Origin: Tubulanus polymorphus | Taxonomy: Eukaryota > Nemertea > Palaeonemertea > Tubulaniformes > Tubulanidae | DNA: 64,000 bases | Reading direction: 5' to 3' | Assembly (NCBI RefSeq): GCF_964204645.1 | Contig: NC_134033.1 | Location: forward strand, 12,404,155 to 12,468,154 | Shown: positions 60,357 to 64,000 of the stretch, piece after piece | How the letters are laid out: each line of letters opens with the position of its first letter | How positions within the stretch are numbered: the stretch's first letter is position 1 | Position numbers and translations under genes: made by a program | The notes under the pieces: model-generated | What the model saw: only the letters and a program-made list of their open reading frames with translations | The model's database searches: none | What the model was told of the DNA's origin: nothing

Positions 60357-62129
60357 TCATTACGTAACGCTGCATGGTTATTATCATGAACTTTCATCAG
60401 TCGACATTCAAAGATTCTCGTCAACGAATACTGTTTACTCACTTTTAAATGCTTACCGAAATAAAAATATCTTGCCTTATTCCTTGTTCGCTTTGTTAAT
60501 GGAAAATATTTGTTTCGTTGAGTGTTTCGTCTTCAATAAAAGTCGTTGAAATTGATTTACTCGTCGCATCGGATTTCGCTGACGTAATATTGAACACAAT
60601 TCCGCAATTTGCGATTTATTCCCGCCGCAAAGGGCACGCGTCGGGTGATCCCGATTCCAGTATTTAGACGTGAATACAATGGGATGCCGGTTTCGCTACT
60701 GCTGCGGCAGTCGATGATCCGCTAGGTGCGCTAATGTTCCGTAGGACTTGAATGATAGATTATGCTCCGTTTGTGACGTTTCATACGATGAGCTGCATTT
60801 TACCCAATTAGCTTAATTCATCGAAATAGGCTTAGATGTATATAGATCTCTCCAATCCTACAGCAGTGCTTAGGTGAAGAAAAAAATCTTTACAAGTTGT
60901 TGGTGTTTACGGCTGAAGTGACCAAGGAACTTCAAAATAACTTCAAAAAGGAACTCACAAATATTGAGAATTTTTATCATGAAATCAATTGCCGTTAGAA
61001 AATGTTTGTTTACCCCTTACCCCATATCAGCGAAGATCTGTTATCCAATAATCCATGATAGTAGTGATTTCTGAGAAACAACCCGAGGTAATGGATGGGG
61101 ACGGAAGGGTAAAATGAACGTGAGAAAAAAAAACGAAATAAAAATTCAATAAACGCCTTTGATAAAGTCGCTTATCGCCGGCGATGAAAACGGATAAATA
61201 GCTTTAATGAAAAAAAAGAAGAGATTTCTAAATAAGAATTCAATAACGGCGTCAAAGATATCCACAGGCTCGTATTAGTTGTGCGCATTGAAAAATTGGT
61301 TTCGCACAATTTCACCTGAATGTTATCCGCCCGGCGATGTTCTTTTATCTACGATGGAATTTGATTGTTAAGTGGGTGATTTCTAATCTGCGTGCGGTGA
61401 GGAGCCGCCGCGAAAATTGCCTTCGTAAGCGACGTCGCACACACGCGCTCGCTGACGATCACCGAGCCGCAATCGTCGACACTTCTGGCTATACACGGCG
61501 TTGATTAACAAAAAATGCCGCGCGTCCTCGATGAGAGATGAAATTGCGTTTTAATATTACAATCCGCATCTCTGGCGCGCGAAGGGCGAAAGAGAATAAG
61601 AGGACGATGGAATGAAAGTGAAATTGGCGGCGGCGGCGCTAAAACACGGCCTTATGGAAGTACGGACTCGTTTGTGAGTCACAGCGTTGCCCAAGGTTGT
61701 CTTCGATGGCTTCGGTTTGAGCTTTATTTGTTTAGCTGAAATTAGATTATGACGCTAGCAGTCAGAAGCCGACTTGAGTCAACAGGATCTATACCTGCGG
61801 ATCGTCTGAACAGATTCTCACACCACAAAGGGATCCCGATCTCAGTTTGTGGTACCCAACATTTGAAAATAACGACCGTGATGTACGAAAGACAAGTTGA
61901 TTTTGATGTCACAAAGTTGACTCGTAAAGGGTCGTGACGTGTAGATTAATTGAGATTGATGCAGATATCAATCTGCAGTTTGGAGCCACCCCAGAAACTC
62001 GTTCGCTGGTATAGTATATCATCAGGACACCGTCCATGGTAGTATGAAATCTTGACGATCACTTTTTACTCGTCTGCCCGTACTTCCAGGAATCCAGAGC
62101 TAGATATATCCCGGAGCGTTATTGGAGAT
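60357..62129. other. no gene seen
   Basis: Partly CpG-rich around 61400-61650 (ggcggcggcggcgct). No supported ORF. Confidence 0.4.
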
Positions 62130-62323
62130 TCCCCAATAACGTAAAGTTGTATGATTTGTTTAACTCAAATTGCCAAACTCTTAAAAAATTGGCGTTGTAT
62201 ATACGCAAATGTTTAATACATTTCTAATGTTAAATGTTGCAATGTCTATTGTAAATTAATTTTGTGCTCTGTGCAATTGTATAATTGTGGAGTAAATAAA
62301 CTTAACTTAACTTAACTTAACTT
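62130..62323 (+). mobile_element. probable non-LTR retrotransposon 3' end with (ACTTA)n tail
   Basis: AT-rich 3'UTR-like sequence (ttgtatgatttgtttaactc, later tctattgtaaattaatttt) ends gagtaaataaacttaactta and continues as a pentamer repeat to about 62323. Ending in a short tandem repeat instead of poly(A) is known for CR1/L2-type LINEs and SINEs that borrow their tails. No reverse-transcriptase coding sequence is present upstream, so it is 5' truncated. Confidence 0.55.
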
Positions 62324-63039
62324 TTTGAAAGGCGCTGATAAAATGTCTAGCGTTTGTAGTTAATTTCATCACAAAGTAAATTATTAATTAGACATTTTCG
62401 TGGCCTAATCGCAGGGTAGACTGACGATCAAAACTTGGAAGAATAGTGTCGATGTTTAGAACGCCCAGGGGAGTCCAGATACGCAGTTCCACAGTGTTTG
62501 TGAATCGCAGATATAGATTCGGGGGTCAGACTCGAACTCATGTTTGGAAGTGTCTGACGCGTAAATACCGGATGGCAATAAACCATTCTCTCGATTCTAA
62601 ACTCTGAAATCGGTGATAATAAAGAGGTTTTGATGTTGTTTTAGGCTATCGTACAATATGAGTCAGTGTGTGACAGCATACAAACACGGGCTCTCATCAC
62701 TTCGATCACACACCACCACCACCCTAATCTATCTTAATGGCCGGAAGGAAGGATGCGCTCCGACGATTAGTGTTCACTCGCAGGTGATCATTGTAAACCA
62801 ATGATTTTGTTATGAAACGCCCCAAACGAAGTCGCATTATCGATCGTCAGTGTTAACTGCATAATATACGTCAAAGCTTAATAACCAGTAAATAAAAAAG
62901 TGACTTCTATTTCGGTTATTGTTTCGAGGAGGCATCTTAATACTGTACGCACGTGTTTTGAAGGATTTCATCCCGCCCGTGTGCGATAGAGTGTATATAG
63001 ATTACGGCTTAGAGACGCGATGAGGGTTCGAGAAACCGA
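62324..63039. other. no gene seen; isolated acceptor at 62644
   Basis: gatgttgttttag ends at 62644 and opens 30 codons in phase 0 to a TAA at 62737 (AIVQYESVCDSIQT, then a His run). It could pair with the donor at 55909 but is not preferred over the acceptor at 63766. Confidence 0.25.
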
Positions 63040-63345
63040 CAGTCACCAGATGTCCTGAATTGATGAGACCAGCGCATTGACTGACATCTAGCACGTCACC
63101 AGCATTCAGAGTTAAACGGTCCTGTGGACGTATGGTAGACCAGTATACTGACTACTACTACCAGGATTCAAACACATGTACCATGAATTGACGAGAGACC
63201 AGTACATGAAAGATTGACTGACTGCTAACAACAGGATTCAAACACATGAAACCCGAATCAATGAGAGACCAGACTGACCAACTGACTGACTGACTGACTG
63301 ACCGACAAATAAACCTTGATGTCCTTGGATTGACGAGAGACTGTA
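63040..63345 (-). repeat. family C tandem repeat, inverted second locus
   Basis: Reverse complement of the 50978-51150 units: accaggattcaaacacatg and gaatcaatgagagaccag recur, with (ctga)n spacers expanded at 63272-63302. Three clear units and a fourth at 63050-63092. Same unit and spacer as the other locus, 12 kb away and opposite in strand. Confidence 0.85.
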
Positions 63346-63766
63346 TTAGAAACCGATGCTTACACAAACTCGGCGAGTGTAGCTTGTAATAGTTTTCACC
63401 GGTTGGAAAGGGTTAACTATTGTATATTGTATTGCGGGATTTATACAGCGTTTTACTAAGAGCCTGCAATAGTGAGATAAGACAACCGAAAGGTGTTAAC
63501 AACAACTGAAAGCTCGTTGACCGTTCTCACTTTTTTTCCTGCGCTCTGCCATATATTATTATCAGTTCGTGTTGGTTCCTTCGTTTGAGCGATGAGTTCT
63601 TTCTTTCCCATCCGTCATTTTTCTACCTGTCAATTTTGTAACTGCTATTTCGTATCAAAATCTAAACTGATACAGTATTCAGAAATAAATACTTTATGCG
63701 GGTTATATCCGGCCTTCCCCGAAAATATCCGTATCCTGATCGTCATTTTTTTTCGTCTATGTACAG

Positions 63767-63835
63767 GGCTTCATCCGAGACATAATTGAAAATCAACTAA
63801 CAACAAGTGAACTACAAACAACATACATTTTATGA
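63767..63835 (+). CDS. candidate terminal exon
   Basis: A strong acceptor (cgtcattttttttcgtctat, then gtacag, ending 63766) opens 22 codons in phase 0 ending TGA: GFIRDIIENQLTTSELQTTY then IL. The other two frames stop within eight codons. Phase matches the donor at 55909, so it could follow that exon, with an unknown number of exons between or none. The product is short and has no Cys, so the link is speculative. Confidence 0.27.
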   Translation, partial: GFIRDIIENQLTTSELQTTYIL

Positions 63836-64000
63836 GTGCACTTTCAAAAAGTCAAGATTTCCCCAAACAATAATTACAGTCTGGAGCGATGGTTTTAGGT
63901 TGCTAGTAATTGATTGCTGCGTTAGTTCACGTATCGAGGTTGAGTGTGTTTACAACAATTTCGCAATTGTGGAAACTGCAGGAATCTTGTAATCGTTAAA

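Noticed and set aside
62645-62737. Second exon for the signal-peptide gene
   Set aside because: The acceptor is T/G-rich but modest, the product ends in a low-complexity His run, and 63766 is a stronger phase-compatible acceptor.

Overview
This window looks like nuclear DNA from a metazoan, most likely a marine invertebrate; a lophotrochozoan or an invertebrate deuterostome are the best guesses, but nothing here fixes the clade. The reasons are AT-rich sequence with abundant undepleted CpG, no long open reading frames on either strand, canonical GT-AG splice signals, many tRNA-derived (SINE-like) fragments, a SINE-type body, a probable LINE 3' end, microsatellites, and minisatellites with higher-order structure. 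No operons, bacterial promoters, rRNA, intact tRNA genes, CRISPR arrays or recognisable viral or toxin genes were seen. No protein could be assigned to a known family.

The window is gene-poor and reads as intronic or intergenic DNA. Two exon-like units on the + strand stand out. One is 23552-23629, with a strong acceptor, an open phase-0 frame, an internal ATG and a consensus donor. The other is 55808-55909, with an ATG, a clear signal-peptide pattern, a Cys-rich start of the mature chain and a consensus donor. A strong phase-compatible acceptor lies at 63766/63767. An acceptor fused directly to a donor at 6220/6221 resembles a recursive (zero-length exon) splice site, as expected inside a long + strand intron. 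Weaker candidates are a -1-related pair of ORFs at 21568-22225, TATA/Inr plus ORF at 34626-34982, a 98-codon ATG ORF at 28889-29185, a short minus-strand first exon at 52359-52426, and ORF remnants at 30280, 51152, 53010 and 58108. In AT-rich DNA of this length many 60-100 codon ORFs arise by chance, so these carry low confidence.

Layout of the repeats. 0-5 kb: a polypurine GA tract, the first copy of a roughly 440-bp dispersed element (family A), a foldback element, a 24-bp minisatellite and a 40-bp tandem array. 5-20 kb: mostly unique DNA with tRNA-like fragments, two foldback palindromes (family F), two copies of a hairpin-type motif (family H), two copies of a 32-bp dispersed motif (family E) and a second 40-bp array. 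20-30 kb: G-runs, a perfect 22-bp palindrome, exon-like sequence and a 44-unit CTG/CAG tract. 30-40 kb: fragments of a 70-bp repeat (family D), a second foldback of the 2.45-kb type, tRNA-like and SINE-like elements, a third family-E motif, a third family-F palindrome and a 64-bp TA tract. 40-52 kb: three further family-A copies, a tandem cluster of T-arm-like motifs, and adjacent tandem arrays of families C and D. 52-64 kb: GATA-palindrome cluster, signal-peptide exon, a 31-bp minisatellite with 93-bp higher-order repeats, a LINE-like tail ending in an ACTTA pentamer repeat, and an inverted family-C array.
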